Shown: one piece after another, positions 8,137 to 17,272 of the stretch
Numbering within the stretch: position 1 is the first letter of the stretch
Layout: every line of letters begins with the position of its first letter
Made by a program: the position numbers and the translations under genes
NCBI RefSeq assembly: GCF_001613425.1
Contig: NZ_BDCI01000017.1
Location: 310,001 to 374,000, forward strand
Source: Nocardia vulneris
GTDB taxonomy: Bacteria; Actinomycetota; Actinomycetes; Mycobacteriales; Mycobacteriaceae
Direction of reading: 5' to 3'
DNA: 64,000 nt
The notes under the pieces: generated by a model
Database searches by the model: none
The model's input: the letters and a program-made list of their open reading frames with translations, nothing else
What the model was told of the DNA's origin: nothing

Positions 8137-9629
8137 GACGGTTCGGTCCTGGCGCGCACGATGTTCTGGGCGAGTGTCGTCAGCATCTCCCGGTCCTTGT
8201 GCTCGGAATCGGCTGCCACCGAACTGGATTGCGAGTCCAAGACGATGGCGTTGCCCCGCAGGAACTGGTTCATCAGATTGTCGAAGTTCGCCGTGATCGA
8301 GCGTTGCGGCACCGGGAACTCGGCTTCGGGCAGATGGTTGTCGGCCGCGATCAGGCTGATCCGTTCCGCACCGCCCGCGCCACTCCAGTTCCAGCTCAAC
8401 CAGGTCCAGCTCAGCAGCCTGCGGTCGTCGAGCACGGTGTTGAGGCGTGCGGTGATGCCGTGCCCGAGGTCGATCAGCGCCGGTGGGCTGATCCGCGGCT
8501 GCACCAGTCGATAGAGCACGAATTCCGGGTAGCGGTCGATCGCGTCGCCGTCGCTGGAACGCACCGTGTCGATCGCCACCCGGCGGCGCCGGGATTCCTT
8601 GTCCCAGTCGGGATTACCGCGCTCGGCCCGGATCATCCTGCGGGTGAACACCGCGTCCTGTCCGAGATACCGTCGCGCCCACGGGTATTCCTGTTCTTTC
8701 AGTAATTGCCAACCTGGCGGGGCCGCGTCCGGTCGGGCGATCACCAGACCCGGCACCCGGGGAAAGCTCCGGTCGTAGTCGGCGGGTAGCGGGATGATGG
8801 CGAGCAGCACCGCGACGATCACGACGGTCAGTGCGGCACTGCGCGACTGGGCCGCGGTGAGCGGTTCCAGCTGCCGATCCAGCGGTTTCATCGATCGGCC
8901 GCGACGCACGTCGACATACATCACGAGGCAGACCGTGAACACCGCCACCACCGAGGGCACCGCCTGATACGTCAGGATCGGCGCGGCCGGAAACCACACT
9001 CGCAGCACCGCGAGGAGCACCCCGCCGAGCCCGAGCACACCCGCCGCGGCGACCGCGGCGCGCGTGCGGGTGCGGGCCGACCCGATGCCCGCCGCGAAGG
9101 CCGCAAGCAGCACGGTGCCGACCCCGGCGGCGACTCGGTCGCCGCCCAGCGCGACCATGAGCATCGCGTACGGCGGCGGAAAGGCCGCGAGCAACAGCAG
9201 CCAGGCGGGCCAGAACCGGAACACCGGTCGCAGGCCGAACAGCAGCACGCACGCCGAGATCAGGAACAACCACGCGGCCAGCACATCCAGGTGCAGCAGT
9301 TCGTACTGATAGCGGTAGCGGGGCACCAGCAGACCGAGCACCGCGGCGCTCGTGCCCAGCCCGATCAGTCCGACGATGATGTCGGTCTGCCGATCGTGGA
9401 TCGGCAGTTCCGGGCCGCGGCGCAGCGCGATGCCGATGGCGGCGAAACCCGCGAGCACCGGCAGGACATAGATGTAACCGAGGTAGGAACCTTCCCGGAT
9501 GTCCTGCACCAATTCGGCCCAGGTGAACCAGAAGGCGGCGGCGGTGGCCACACCGATCAGCAACGCCCACCGCAGGACGACGCCTGCGACGGTCGCGCGT
9601 GCGTGCCGGGGCCCCGCCGAGCGTGCCAT
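8133..9629 (-). CDS. Polytopic membrane protein of polysaccharide operon, function unknown
   Basis: A 498-residue protein with an N-terminal block of about eight to ten membrane segments (to about residue 290). A soluble, probably extracytoplasmic C-terminal domain of about 200 residues follows. The region SYLGYIYVLPVLAGF and the segment with AAFPPPYAM recall exosortase/archaeosortase proteins, but no catalytic Cys is present in the expected segment, so that activity is not claimed. Its start lies one base after the stop of the BcsB-like gene, and its stop overlaps the GT2 start. This places it firmly in the four-gene polysaccharide operon. It may help export or modify the polymer. Confidence 0.6.
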   Translation of the reverse strand: MARSAGPRHARATVAGVVLRWALLIGVATAAAFWFTWAELVQDIREGSYLGYIYVLPVLAGFAAIGIALRRGPELPIHDRQTDIIVGLIGLGTSAAVLGLLVPRYRYQYELLHLDVLAAWLFLISACVLLFGLRPVFRFWPAWLLLLAAFPPPYAMLMVALGGDRVAAGVGTVLLAAFAAGIGSARTRTRAAVAAAGVLGLGGVLLAVLRVWFPAAPILTYQAVPSVVAVFTVCLVMYVDVRRGRSMKPLDRQLEPLTAAQSRSAALTVVIVAVLLAIIPLPADYDRSFPRVPGLVIARPDAAPPGWQLLKEQEYPWARRYLGQDAVFTRRMIRAERGNPDWDKESRRRRVAIDTVRSSDGDAIDRYPEFVLYRLVQPRISPPALIDLGHGITARLNTVLDDRRLLSWTWLSWNWSGAGGAERISLIAADNHLPEAEFPVPQRSITANFDNLMNQFLRGNAIVLDSQSSSVAADSEHKDREMLTTLAQNIVRARTEPS

Positions 9630-9630
9630 C

Positions 9631-11628
9631 TCAGCGCCTGCGGCGACGCAGCATCAGCAGCACCACCGCCGCGACGAGTACGCCGACGGCCAGCAGCACG
9701 CCCGCGGCGATCGCCAGCATCCGGGCGACGGAATCGCTCGAGATCGCCGCGCCGGTCGCGGCCGGTGCTACCGCCGCGGGGTCGAAGAACTCCGGTTCCC
9801 GGTCGCCCGTCTGGAACAGCACCGACCCCGAAAGCCGGTACCAGCGGCGCGAATCCGCGTTCAGCCAATCCAGGGCCCGGTCGAGGTGCTCCGGCGCCTC
9901 GGTCGAGGTGGCGACCACCACCGTGCGCCCGCCGGACCAGGTCGTCTGCAGCGACCCGAACGGAACCGTCGGATCGATCCGCACGGCGGCCCGGGTGCTG
10001 TCGTCGGTCACGGTCAGCGTGTCGTCGTCCTGGCTGAGCGGCAGCCGGATCGAGTCGGGCAGATCGCCGGTGGCCGTGATCAGCACGGCGGGCTGTTTGC
10101 CGCGTGCGGCGGCGTCGAAGCCGACCAGTTCGGGCCGCAGCGGCACCGCGGTCAGCCGCTGCAATCCGGTGAGGATCTTGACCGCGCGCAGGGTGTCGGT
10201 GAATCCCGGTGTGCGCAAACCGACTTGGAAGCCGGGCAGCAGCGCCTGGGGCAGCGCGCCGAAGCCCCCGGGTACCGGCGGCGCGGCCGCGGCGCTGGTG
10301 ACCTCGCTGTCGGGATCGATCGTCAGCGTGACCGGTTGTTCGAGACCACAGCCGTGCGTGAGCCCGGTCTGATGGAAGGTGACGGTCAGCGTCGTGTAGC
10401 GGCCGAGCACCTCGTCGGGAAGATCGATCCAGCGTTCGATGCGCCCGCTCGCGTCCACCGGCCAGCTGTCGATATACCTGCTGCCCGCTGTCACGGTGAT
10501 ATTGCCGCTCAGCGTGCTGGGCAGCGGAGTGTAGTTGCCCAGCAGGCGAATTCGGATGTCGCGGGACGCGCGACCGAGGCGGGTCTGGTCGATGCCGATA
10601 TCCACGCTCACCGCGCCGATCGCGGTCGCACTGAGCTGAGTCTCGCCGAGCGCGAGCAGCGTCGTGGAGTCCGGCGCGAGCTGCGGCGCCTGCGGCAGGG
10701 CGACGGCGGTCGCGCCCGAGGTGATCGCGATCTTCGTCAAAGCACTGGTGAGCAAACGGATTTGGTCATCGAGGGCGGACCCGTTCCCGGTGATCCGCAG
10801 GACCGGCTGGGCGCCCGCGGTCACCCGCAGCCCCGCCTCGGGCGACTCCGCGATCTCGATCTGCCGCTCCAGCAACCCCGGTGCGTGATCGGGAACCGCC
10901 GCGCCGGCCTGCACCGGTCGCACGTCCACCGTCAGCGGTTGCCCGTGGTAGCGCGCGATCAGCGCGGTCGTCAACGTGAGCACCGCGGCGCTTTCCGTCT
11001 CCGACGGCGTGGCCGGGACGTACACCGTCAACTGCCGCAGGACCGGCGGCAGGAATTCGGCGACGGTCGCCGGTTGCGCCTCCGCGCCGAAGTATCCGAC
11101 CGCCGCGTCCGAGAGCGTCATCGGACGTCCGAGCCAATCCGTCACGCAGGTGCCCGGTTCCGAGACCAGCGACGAGGTGAGCGTCACCGAGATCGCGTTG
11201 TTCTCCGGTTCGGCCCCCGCCAGCGAGAGCCGAACCGGGGCCCGCGGGTCCTGCGGCACCTCCACCCGGTCGAGCAGGCGCGTACCGGAGTGCACCTCGA
11301 GCGTGCCGCGCGCCACATGCGGCGGTAGCTGGATCGTGCCTGTCAACGCGGTGGGTGCCATACCGGGCAGCAGCGGCAGGGCGATGCTGCGCTCGAACTG
11401 CTGCCCGGGGAAGGTCAGGGCGGTGCCCATGCCGAGATCGGACAGCGGCAAGCTCATGTCCCCGGCCGCGGGCGCCGAAGGAGCCTCGGCCGGGACCGGC
11501 GGTGCAGGCGCTGGTTGACCCACTGCGACCGGTGGCGCGACGGCCACCACGGCCAGTGCCACGCCCACCCCGAGCAGGCACATCCTGCGTGCGCGGCGCC
11601 CAAGCTGTAAGCATGCCCCGAAAGTCAC
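9631..11628 (-). CDS. BcsB-like cellulose synthase accessory protein
   Basis: The 665-residue protein starts at GTG 11628 with a strong AGGAGG at 11635-11640. It has a signal sequence (RRARRMCLLGVGVALAVVAVAPPVA), a Pro/Ala linker, then repeated beta-rich segments such as LPLSDLGMGTALTFPGQQ and later SVDIGIDQTRLG. These match the carbohydrate-binding and ferredoxin-like modules of BcsB. A C-terminal membrane anchor follows (AGVLLAVGVLVAAVVLLM) with an Arg-rich cytoplasmic tail. BcsB works with BcsA to guide the nascent chain out of the membrane. The protein heads the operon with the GT2 enzyme, supporting a BcsA-BcsB-like pair in a Gram-positive setting. Sequence similarity is judged by eye. 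Confidence 0.65.
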   Translation of the reverse strand: MTFGACLQLGRRARRMCLLGVGVALAVVAVAPPVAVGQPAPAPPVPAEAPSAPAAGDMSLPLSDLGMGTALTFPGQQFERSIALPLLPGMAPTALTGTIQLPPHVARGTLEVHSGTRLLDRVEVPQDPRAPVRLSLAGAEPENNAISVTLTSSLVSEPGTCVTDWLGRPMTLSDAAVGYFGAEAQPATVAEFLPPVLRQLTVYVPATPSETESAAVLTLTTALIARYHGQPLTVDVRPVQAGAAVPDHAPGLLERQIEIAESPEAGLRVTAGAQPVLRITGNGSALDDQIRLLTSALTKIAITSGATAVALPQAPQLAPDSTTLLALGETQLSATAIGAVSVDIGIDQTRLGRASRDIRIRLLGNYTPLPSTLSGNITVTAGSRYIDSWPVDASGRIERWIDLPDEVLGRYTTLTVTFHQTGLTHGCGLEQPVTLTIDPDSEVTSAAAAPPVPGGFGALPQALLPGFQVGLRTPGFTDTLRAVKILTGLQRLTAVPLRPELVGFDAAARGKQPAVLITATGDLPDSIRLPLSQDDDTLTVTDDSTRAAVRIDPTVPFGSLQTTWSGGRTVVVATSTEAPEHLDRALDWLNADSRRWYRLSGSVLFQTGDREPEFFDPAAVAPAATGAAISSDSVARMLAIAAGVLLAVGVLVAAVVLLMLRRRRR

Positions 11629-11791
11629 GCGCGGCCTCCTGCGAGTCGGTCCCGGTCGGCAGTCCGTTGCTGGCAGATTGCGCGGACATGCCGCACCACC
11701 CGAGCGGAGCCTATAGCCGAGCGCCGGCAATATCGCCTCGACATGCCCGAGCGGCGGGCCGCGGGCCGCCGCGGCTAGCCGGTCACCGACC

Positions 11792-12937
11792 TCACCATTC
11801 GGCGAACGACCCGTCCTTGCGGTGCCAGATCGGGTTGCGCCAGCGATGACCCAGTTCCGCGGCGCGGGCCACGGCGGTCTCGTCGACCTGGATGCCGAGG
11901 CCCGGTGCCCGCAGCAGGTCGACGTACCCGTCGCGGTAGGCGAACACCGCGGGATCGACCAAGTAGTCCAGCAGGTCCGAACCCTCGTTGTAGTGGATGC
12001 CGAGGCTCTGCTCCTGGATGAGCAGGTTGGGCGTAGCGAAGCCGACCTGCAGACTGGCGGCCAAGGCGATCGGACCGAGCGGGCAATGCGGAGCCAGGGC
12101 CACGTCGCGGCTCTCGGCCAGCGCGGCGATGCGGCGGACCTCGGAGATACCGCCCGCGTGCGAGAGATCGGGTTGCACCACGGCGACGCCCTGATCGAGC
12201 ACGGTCCGGAAATCCCAGCGGGAGAACAACCGTTCGCCGGTGGCGATGGGAATGCTCGTCGCGGCGGTGACCTCGCCGATCCGCTCGCTGACCTCCGGCA
12301 CCAGCGGCTCTTCCACGAAGAACGGGAGATACGGCTCCAGCAGCGGCAGCACCCGTCGCGCCATCGCGACCGACAAACGGCCGTGGAAGTCCACCGCGAT
12401 ATCGAACTCGTCGCCGGTGGCCGCGCGCACCGCGGCCACCCGGTCGACGATGGCGGTGGTGGCGCGCGGGGTGTCGATCGCGTCGAGTTCGGCCGAGCCG
12501 TTCATCTTGATCGCGGTGAAGCCCTGCTCTTTTCGTTCGACCGCGGCCGCCGCGACGTCGTCGGGCCGGTCGCCGCCGATCCAGCTGTACACCCGGATCC
12601 GATCGCGCACCGCCCCGCCGAGCAGCTGCCACACCGGCACGCCGAGTGCCTTGCCCGTGATGTCCCACAGGGCCTGATCGATACCGGCGACCGCACTCGA
12701 CAGGATCGGACCGCCCCGATAGAAGCCGCCCTTGGTGAGCACCTGCCAGTGCGCTTCGATCGCCATCGGATCCTTGCCGACGAGATAGTCGGCGAGTTCG
12801 CCGACCGCGGCGGCGACGGTGTGCGCCCGCCCCTCGATCACCGGCTCACCCCACCCGGTGATGCCCTCGTCGGTATCGATGCGCAGGAAACACCAGCGCG
12901 GTGCGACCAGATATGTGGTCAATGCGGTGATCTTCAC
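11792..12937 (-). CDS. dgoD: D-galactonate dehydratase
   Basis: The 381-residue length and motifs match DgoD, an enolase-superfamily enzyme converting D-galactonate to 2-keto-3-deoxygalactonate. Key sites seen are FTAIKMNG on the second strand, AVDFHGRLS (metal Asp plus catalytic His), FVEEPL and TGERLFS (metal Glu residues), QPDLSHAGG, and APHCPLGP with the second catalytic His. The start is GTG 12937, with AAAGGAA upstream; it overlaps the SDR stop by four bases (GTGA). It is the last gene of the eight-gene sugar operon. With the kinase and aldolase upstream it completes a phosphorylating De Ley-Doudoroff pathway. Related aldonates (for example L-arabinonate) remain possible substrates. Confidence 0.85.
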   Translation of the reverse strand: MKITALTTYLVAPRWCFLRIDTDEGITGWGEPVIEGRAHTVAAAVGELADYLVGKDPMAIEAHWQVLTKGGFYRGGPILSSAVAGIDQALWDITGKALGVPVWQLLGGAVRDRIRVYSWIGGDRPDDVAAAAVERKEQGFTAIKMNGSAELDAIDTPRATTAIVDRVAAVRAATGDEFDIAVDFHGRLSVAMARRVLPLLEPYLPFFVEEPLVPEVSERIGEVTAATSIPIATGERLFSRWDFRTVLDQGVAVVQPDLSHAGGISEVRRIAALAESRDVALAPHCPLGPIALAASLQVGFATPNLLIQEQSLGIHYNEGSDLLDYLVDPAVFAYRDGYVDLLRAPGLGIQVDETAVARAAELGHRWRNPIWHRKDGSFAEW

Positions 12938-13689
12938 CGGGATTCCTTTCGTACGCTCCAGCCGCCGTCGACCACCAGGTTCGCGCCGGTGATGAAGGAG
13001 GCGTCGTCGGAGGCGAGGAAGGCCACCGCGGCGGCGACCTCTTCGGGCGCACCGAGCCGATCCAGGACGGTGGCGCGGGCGGACAGCCTGCGGCCTTCCT
13101 CGTCCACGTCGTCCCACACCGGGGTGAGGACCGGCCCCGGCAGGATCGCGTTGAAACGCACTCGCGCACCGCCGTATTCGACGGCGAGCTGCCGGACCAA
13201 CGCGGTCAGGCCGCCTTTCGCCGCGGCATAGACCGGGTAGCCGGGCAACCCGAATTGCGCGTGCACACTGGAGATCGCGACCACGTTCCCGGCCCGCGCA
13301 CGCAGATCGTCGATGAAGGTGTGCACGCCGAGGAACAGCGGCGTCAGATTGATCGCGAGCCCGTCGTCCCACTGCCGCCGGGACAGTTCGTCGGCGGGGA
13401 TGGTGGCCTGCCGGGATGCATTGCTGCACAGCACATCCAGCGGCCCGAACACCTCGTTGACCCGATTGCGCAACCACACCCACGATTGCTCCTGCGACAC
13501 GTCGCACCAGACGAATTCGGCGCGCTGACCCGCGGCCCGGATCTTCGCGGCCACCTCCTCGCCCGCCGGTTCGGCGATGTCCGCGATCACCACGGCGGCG
13601 CCCTCGGCGGCCAACCGCGAGGCGGTGGCGGCACCGATCCCCGAGGCGCCCCCGGTGACCACCGCGACGCGTTCTGCCAGACGACTCAC
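12934..13689 (-). CDS. SDR family oxidoreductase (putative aldose 1-dehydrogenase)
   Basis: This 251-residue short-chain dehydrogenase has the nucleotide motif TGGASGIG near the N-terminus. It also has the SNAS motif, the catalytic Ser in ISSVHA and the YAAAK Tyr-Lys pair. I chose GTG 13689 because AAAGGAAGG stands just before it. An ATG at 13704 overlaps the kinase stop (ATGA) and is the alternative, adding five residues. In this operon the missing step is oxidation of the aldose to its lactone, so a galactose (or arabinose) 1-dehydrogenase role is inferred. It is coupled to dgoD by a four-base overlap. Confidence 0.75.
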   Translation of the reverse strand: MSRLAERVAVVTGGASGIGAATASRLAAEGAAVVIADIAEPAGEEVAAKIRAAGQRAEFVWCDVSQEQSWVWLRNRVNEVFGPLDVLCSNASRQATIPADELSRRQWDDGLAINLTPLFLGVHTFIDDLRARAGNVVAISSVHAQFGLPGYPVYAAAKGGLTALVRQLAVEYGGARVRFNAILPGPVLTPVWDDVDEEGRRLSARATVLDRLGAPEEVAAAVAFLASDDASFITGANLVVDGGWSVRKESR

Positions 13690-13700
13690 AGGCCTTCCTT

Positions 13701-14645
13701 TCATCGTTGAATGTCGGTGCCGCTCAGCAGGTCCAATTCCCGGCGCGACGGCAGGCCCGCCCAGTCGCCGGGCACGGACACCGCGAACGCGCCGCAGGTG
13801 GCGGCCAGTCGCAGGCTGTGCCGCACCGACGTGCCGTCCAGCACGCCCGCGAGGTAGCCGGCCACGAATGCGTCGCCCGCGCCCACCGGATCGACCATGG
13901 TCACCGGAATCGCCTGCTGCCGGATCACCCGGCCGCGGTGCAGCGCCAGCGCGCCGTCGCCGCCGAGTTTGAGTACGACCTGCGAGGGGCCCAGCGCGGC
14001 AAGCGATTCGGCCATCGCCGACGCGCTCGCGGTAGGCACCAGCAGCGCGGCCTCGTCGAGGCCGGCGAAGACGATGTCGCAGTGCGACACCAGCTTTGCC
14101 AGTTCCGCGGCGGCATCCGCCCTGGACCACAGCGCACTGCGATAGTTGATGTCGAGCGAAACCGGCACGCCCGCTTCGACGGCCGCGTCCAGCGCGGCAT
14201 GCACCGCGTCGCGCGCACTCGCGCTCAGCGCCGGGGTTATCCCGGTCAGATGCAGGACGCCCGCGGCGGCGATCTGTTCGGTGTCCACCTGTGCGACCGA
14301 CAGTTTCGACCCAGCCAATCCGCGCCGATAGTAGGTGGCCCGGATGTGGTCGGCGGTGCGGCGTTCCCGCACCATCAGACCGCTCGGCAGCTCCGGGTCG
14401 ATCCGGCAGCGGGAGACGTCGACGCGTTCGGCCCGCAATCGGTCCAGCACCATCGTGCCCACGGCGTCGTCGCCGACGCTGCCCACCCAAACACTGTGGT
14501 GCCCAAGCCTGCTCACCCCGATCGCGACGGTCGCCTCCGCGCCCGCGAAGTCCATCCGCAGCGCCGCACCGGGTGCGAGCGGCCCCGGCTCGACCGCGGC
14601 CACCACCCCCACCGCCTCGCCGAGAGTTACCAGAGTGCCCCTCAT
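13701..14645 (-). CDS. 2-keto-3-deoxy-sugar-acid kinase (PfkB family)
   Basis: This 314-residue PfkB-family sugar kinase has the N-terminal Gly-rich region and the C-terminal signature DPVGAGDAFVAGYLAG with the catalytic Asp. The family includes KDG kinases (KdgK) and DgoK-like replacements; the operon points to 2-keto-3-deoxygalactonate as substrate. ATG 14645 gives the usual MRGTLVTLGEA start. An earlier in-frame ATG at 14675 overlaps the aldolase stop (TGATG) and could be used by coupling, adding ten residues. It lies between aldolase and SDR genes. Confidence 0.8.
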   Translation of the reverse strand: MRGTLVTLGEAVGVVAAVEPGPLAPGAALRMDFAGAEATVAIGVSRLGHHSVWVGSVGDDAVGTMVLDRLRAERVDVSRCRIDPELPSGLMVRERRTADHIRATYYRRGLAGSKLSVAQVDTEQIAAAGVLHLTGITPALSASARDAVHAALDAAVEAGVPVSLDINYRSALWSRADAAAELAKLVSHCDIVFAGLDEAALLVPTASASAMAESLAALGPSQVVLKLGGDGALALHRGRVIRQQAIPVTMVDPVGAGDAFVAGYLAGVLDGTSVRHSLRLAATCGAFAVSVPGDWAGLPSRRELDLLSGTDIQR

Positions 14646-14674
14646 GACATTCCGCTCCCGAACTGCCGCGCACA

Positions 14675-15286
14675 TCACGACAACCCCGCGCGCAGTACGG
14701 ACACGCGTTCCCGCAGTGCGTCCAGATCGCCACCGGCGCAGGCGTCGCCGATCAGCGGTGAGCCGATGCCCAGCGCCGTGGCCCCGGCATCCAGATATGC
14801 CTGCGCCTCGTCGAGTCCCACGCCCCCGGTGGGGACCAACGGAATCTCCGGCAGCGGCGCCCGGACCGCCCGGAGGTATTCGGGCCCGCCCGACGAGGCC
14901 GGAAAGAGCTTGACCATGGTGCTGCCCGCGGTCCACGCGCGCTGGATCTCGGTGGGGGTGAACGCACCCGAGATCACCGGGACGCCCAGGTCGAGTCCCG
15001 CCGCGATCACCTCCTCGCTCACGATCGGGGTGATCAGGTACGCGGCGCCGGCCTCGACCGCCCGGGCCGCGTCCGCGGCGGTGCGTACCGTACCCGCGCC
15101 GATGCGGTACGCGAAGCCCGCGCACGCACGGATCGCGTCCAGGGCCCCGGCGCTGGTGAGCGTGAATTCCACTGCGGTGATGCCTGATTCGTGCAGCACG
15201 GCGGTGACCTCGGCGAACCGCTGCGCCGTGGGTGCGCGCAGGATCGCGATGACCGGCGTTGCCAACTCCAGGGGATCCTCAGCCAT
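14675..15286 (-). CDS. KDPG/KDPGal-type aldolase
   Basis: The protein is a 203-residue class I aldolase of the KDPG/KHG family, about the usual length. VEFTLTS carries the catalytic Glu, GAGTV follows, and the Schiff-base Lys lies in TMVKLFPASSGG. A phosphate-binding end VPTGGVGL and LGIGSPL completes the barrel. It cleaves 2-keto-3-deoxy-6-phospho-sugar acids to pyruvate and glyceraldehyde 3-phosphate. Together with DgoD and the kinase, 2-keto-3-deoxy-6-phosphogalactonate is the likely substrate (DgoA type). The start overlaps the lactonase stop by eight bases. Confidence 0.85.
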   Translation of the reverse strand: MAEDPLELATPVIAILRAPTAQRFAEVTAVLHESGITAVEFTLTSAGALDAIRACAGFAYRIGAGTVRTAADAARAVEAGAAYLITPIVSEEVIAAGLDLGVPVISGAFTPTEIQRAWTAGSTMVKLFPASSGGPEYLRAVRAPLPEIPLVPTGGVGLDEAQAYLDAGATALGIGSPLIGDACAGGDLDALRERVSVLRAGLS

Positions 15287-16178
15287 GATTACGCACCAGT
15301 GCGGTGTCGGCGTACCGGACGCCGGGCAGACCGACCGCGCCCGGCACGCAGGCGAACAGCCGCCCGGAGTCGGGCTCGAGCACCGCGGGCCCCTCCGCGG
15401 CGGTGGTGATCACCAGCACGTCCAGATCGGGACCGGCGAAAACACAGCTGGAGACCTGCGAGGGGCCGACGTCGACGACCGCGCGCGGCTCGCCGTCCGG
15501 ATCGAAGGCACGAACCTGTCCCGCACCCCAGACCGCTACCCAGACCCAGCCCGCGGCATCGACGGTCAGCCCGTCCGGGTCGCCGTCCGCGAATCGGGCG
15601 AAGGTCCTTCTGCCGGTGAAGGTTCCGGTGTCCAGGTCGTAGTCGAAGGCATCGACCCGCTGGGTGGGGCTGTCGGCGTAGTAGAAGGTCGCACCGTCGG
15701 GACTCCAGCCGAGGCCGTTGGAGATCGTGACGCCCTCGCGCAGGATGCTCATCGCACCGTCGGGATCGAGCCGGTACAGCGCGGCGCTGCGCGCGATACC
15801 GTCCTCCGACATCGTGCCCGCGAGCAACCGCCCGCGCGGATCCACCTTCGCGTCGTTGAACCGCCGCCGGTTCCCGTCGTCCGGCAACGGAATTCCCGCG
15901 ACCCGGCTGACCTCGCCGTGGTCGATCCGGTAGATGGTGTCCTTCGCGGTCGCGAGCAGTGCACCGGACAGGCACGGCACCACCGCGCTCACCGGCGGCG
16001 CCAAACTCACGGTCGACCGGTGCGTGAGATCGAGCGTCGCCCGGTCGAGGGTCGCGCGATGGATGTGCCCGCCCCGGATGTCCACCCAGAGCAATTCCTG
16101 AGTCCGGCTGTCCCACACCGGACTTTCGCACAGGTGTCCAGCCGCCGGGGTGCACGGTTGCGCGCGCAAATTGATCAT
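15279..16178 (-). CDS. SMP-30/gluconolactonase family lactonase
   Basis: The 299-residue protein is a six-bladed SMP-30 family propeller. Metal-binding residues are visible: Glu in CESPVWD near 18, Asn in RRFNDAKVDPRGR, Asn in SNGLGWS and Asp in DPDGLTVD. The family hydrolyses sugar lactones such as gluconolactone, galactonolactone and arabinonolactone with a divalent metal. In this operon it would open the lactone produced by the SDR dehydrogenase. ATG 16178 follows AGGAG-like sequence (TCAGGAGTGG). Substrate assignment is from context. Confidence 0.8.
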   Translation of the reverse strand: MINLRAQPCTPAAGHLCESPVWDSRTQELLWVDIRGGHIHRATLDRATLDLTHRSTVSLAPPVSAVVPCLSGALLATAKDTIYRIDHGEVSRVAGIPLPDDGNRRRFNDAKVDPRGRLLAGTMSEDGIARSAALYRLDPDGAMSILREGVTISNGLGWSPDGATFYYADSPTQRVDAFDYDLDTGTFTGRRTFARFADGDPDGLTVDAAGWVWVAVWGAGQVRAFDPDGEPRAVVDVGPSQVSSCVFAGPDLDVLVITTAAEGPAVLEPDSGRLFACVPGAVGLPGVRYADTALVRNHG

Positions 16179-16213
16179 GATCCACTCCTGAGAGGTCGAC
16201 TCGGTGACGGGCG

Positions 16214-17272
16214 TCAGGTCGGCAATCCGACGGCGCGCTCACCGCTGCGCCGCTGCTGGATCACCACGGCGGCGACGAGCAGCGAACCCTGCGCGACGTT
16301 CTGCCAGAAAGTGTTGACGCCCACCACGTTCAGGCCGTTGTCCAGCGCGCCGAGCAGGACGACGGCGAGCAGCGTGCCGCCGACCGTGCCCTTGCCGCCC
16401 TTGAGAGCGCAGCCGCCCAGCGCCGCCGCGGTGATCGCCTTGAGCTCGAGCCCTTCGCTGCCCGAGACCGGCTGCCCCGATCCAGTGCGCGCGGTCAGGA
16501 TGATGCCCGCGATCGCGGCCACCACCCCGGCCAGCACGAATACCGCGATCAGGTACTTGTTGATATTGATGCCGGAAAGCCTTGCGGCGGTGTCGTTGCC
16601 GCCGATCGCGTAGATGTTGCGGCCGATATCGGTGTACTTCAGCAGCACGTGCACCGCCACCGCGACGATCGCGAGGATGATCACCGGCACCGGTAATCCG
16701 ATGATCTTGCCGCGGGCCAGGAAGATGAAGACGTCGTTGTCGAGCACGAAGCCCTGCGCCTTGCCGCCCGAGATCAATTGGGCCAGACCCTTGTACGCGG
16801 CCAAGGTGGCCAGGGTCGCGATCACCGGATTCACCCGGCCGTACACGATGATCAATCCGTTCACCAGCCCGAGCACCAGCCCGATGCCGATCGCGGCCAG
16901 GATGCCGAGGAAGGCGTTGCCCGAGGTCGCGGTGAACGCCATCGCGCTGAGCACCGAGGCGACCCCGGCCTGCGAGCCCACCGAGATGTCCAGGGCGCCG
17001 CAGATGATCACCACCGTCTGCACCACCGCGAGCAGGCCGAAAACCGTTACCGCGTCACCGATTCCGGCGAGGTTTGCCGGATCGAGGTAGCCGTCGTTGA
17101 GTGAGCCGAAGATCGCGACGATGACCACGAGCGCGCCGATCAGGCTGAGGTTTCCCGGACCGATCGCGTGCAGAATGCGCCGCGGTGTGAACGCGGCGAC
17201 ATAGCGATTACGCTCGGGCACTTGGGCATTGGCCGGTGCCACCGGCACCGCTGTGAGTTGTTGCTCCGTCAT
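16214..17272 (-). CDS. Sugar ABC transporter permease (RbsC/AraH-like)
   Basis: A 352-residue BPD_transp_2 family permease with about ten hydrophobic segments. It has the characteristic GALDISVGSQAGV motif and GRVNPVIATLATL near the centre. It forms the membrane channel of a CUT2 sugar importer with the ATPase just upstream. The two genes overlap by four bases. A poorly conserved N-terminal tail of about 40 residues precedes the first membrane segment. Confidence 0.85.
   Translation of the reverse strand: MTEQQLTAVPVAPANAQVPERNRYVAAFTPRRILHAIGPGNLSLIGALVVIVAIFGSLNDGYLDPANLAGIGDAVTVFGLLAVVQTVVIICGALDISVGSQAGVASVLSAMAFTATSGNAFLGILAAIGIGLVLGLVNGLIIVYGRVNPVIATLATLAAYKGLAQLISGGKAQGFVLDNDVFIFLARGKIIGLPVPVIILAIVAVAVHVLLKYTDIGRNIYAIGGNDTAARLSGININKYLIAVFVLAGVVAAIAGIILTARTGSGQPVSGSEGLELKAITAAALGGCALKGGKGTVGGTLLAVVLLGALDNGLNVVGVNTFWQNVAQGSLLVAAVVIQQRRSGERAVGLPT

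Noticed and set aside
8133..9629. Exosortase
   Set aside because: No catalytic Cys in the expected segment and no obvious PEP-CTERM-like substrate in the window.
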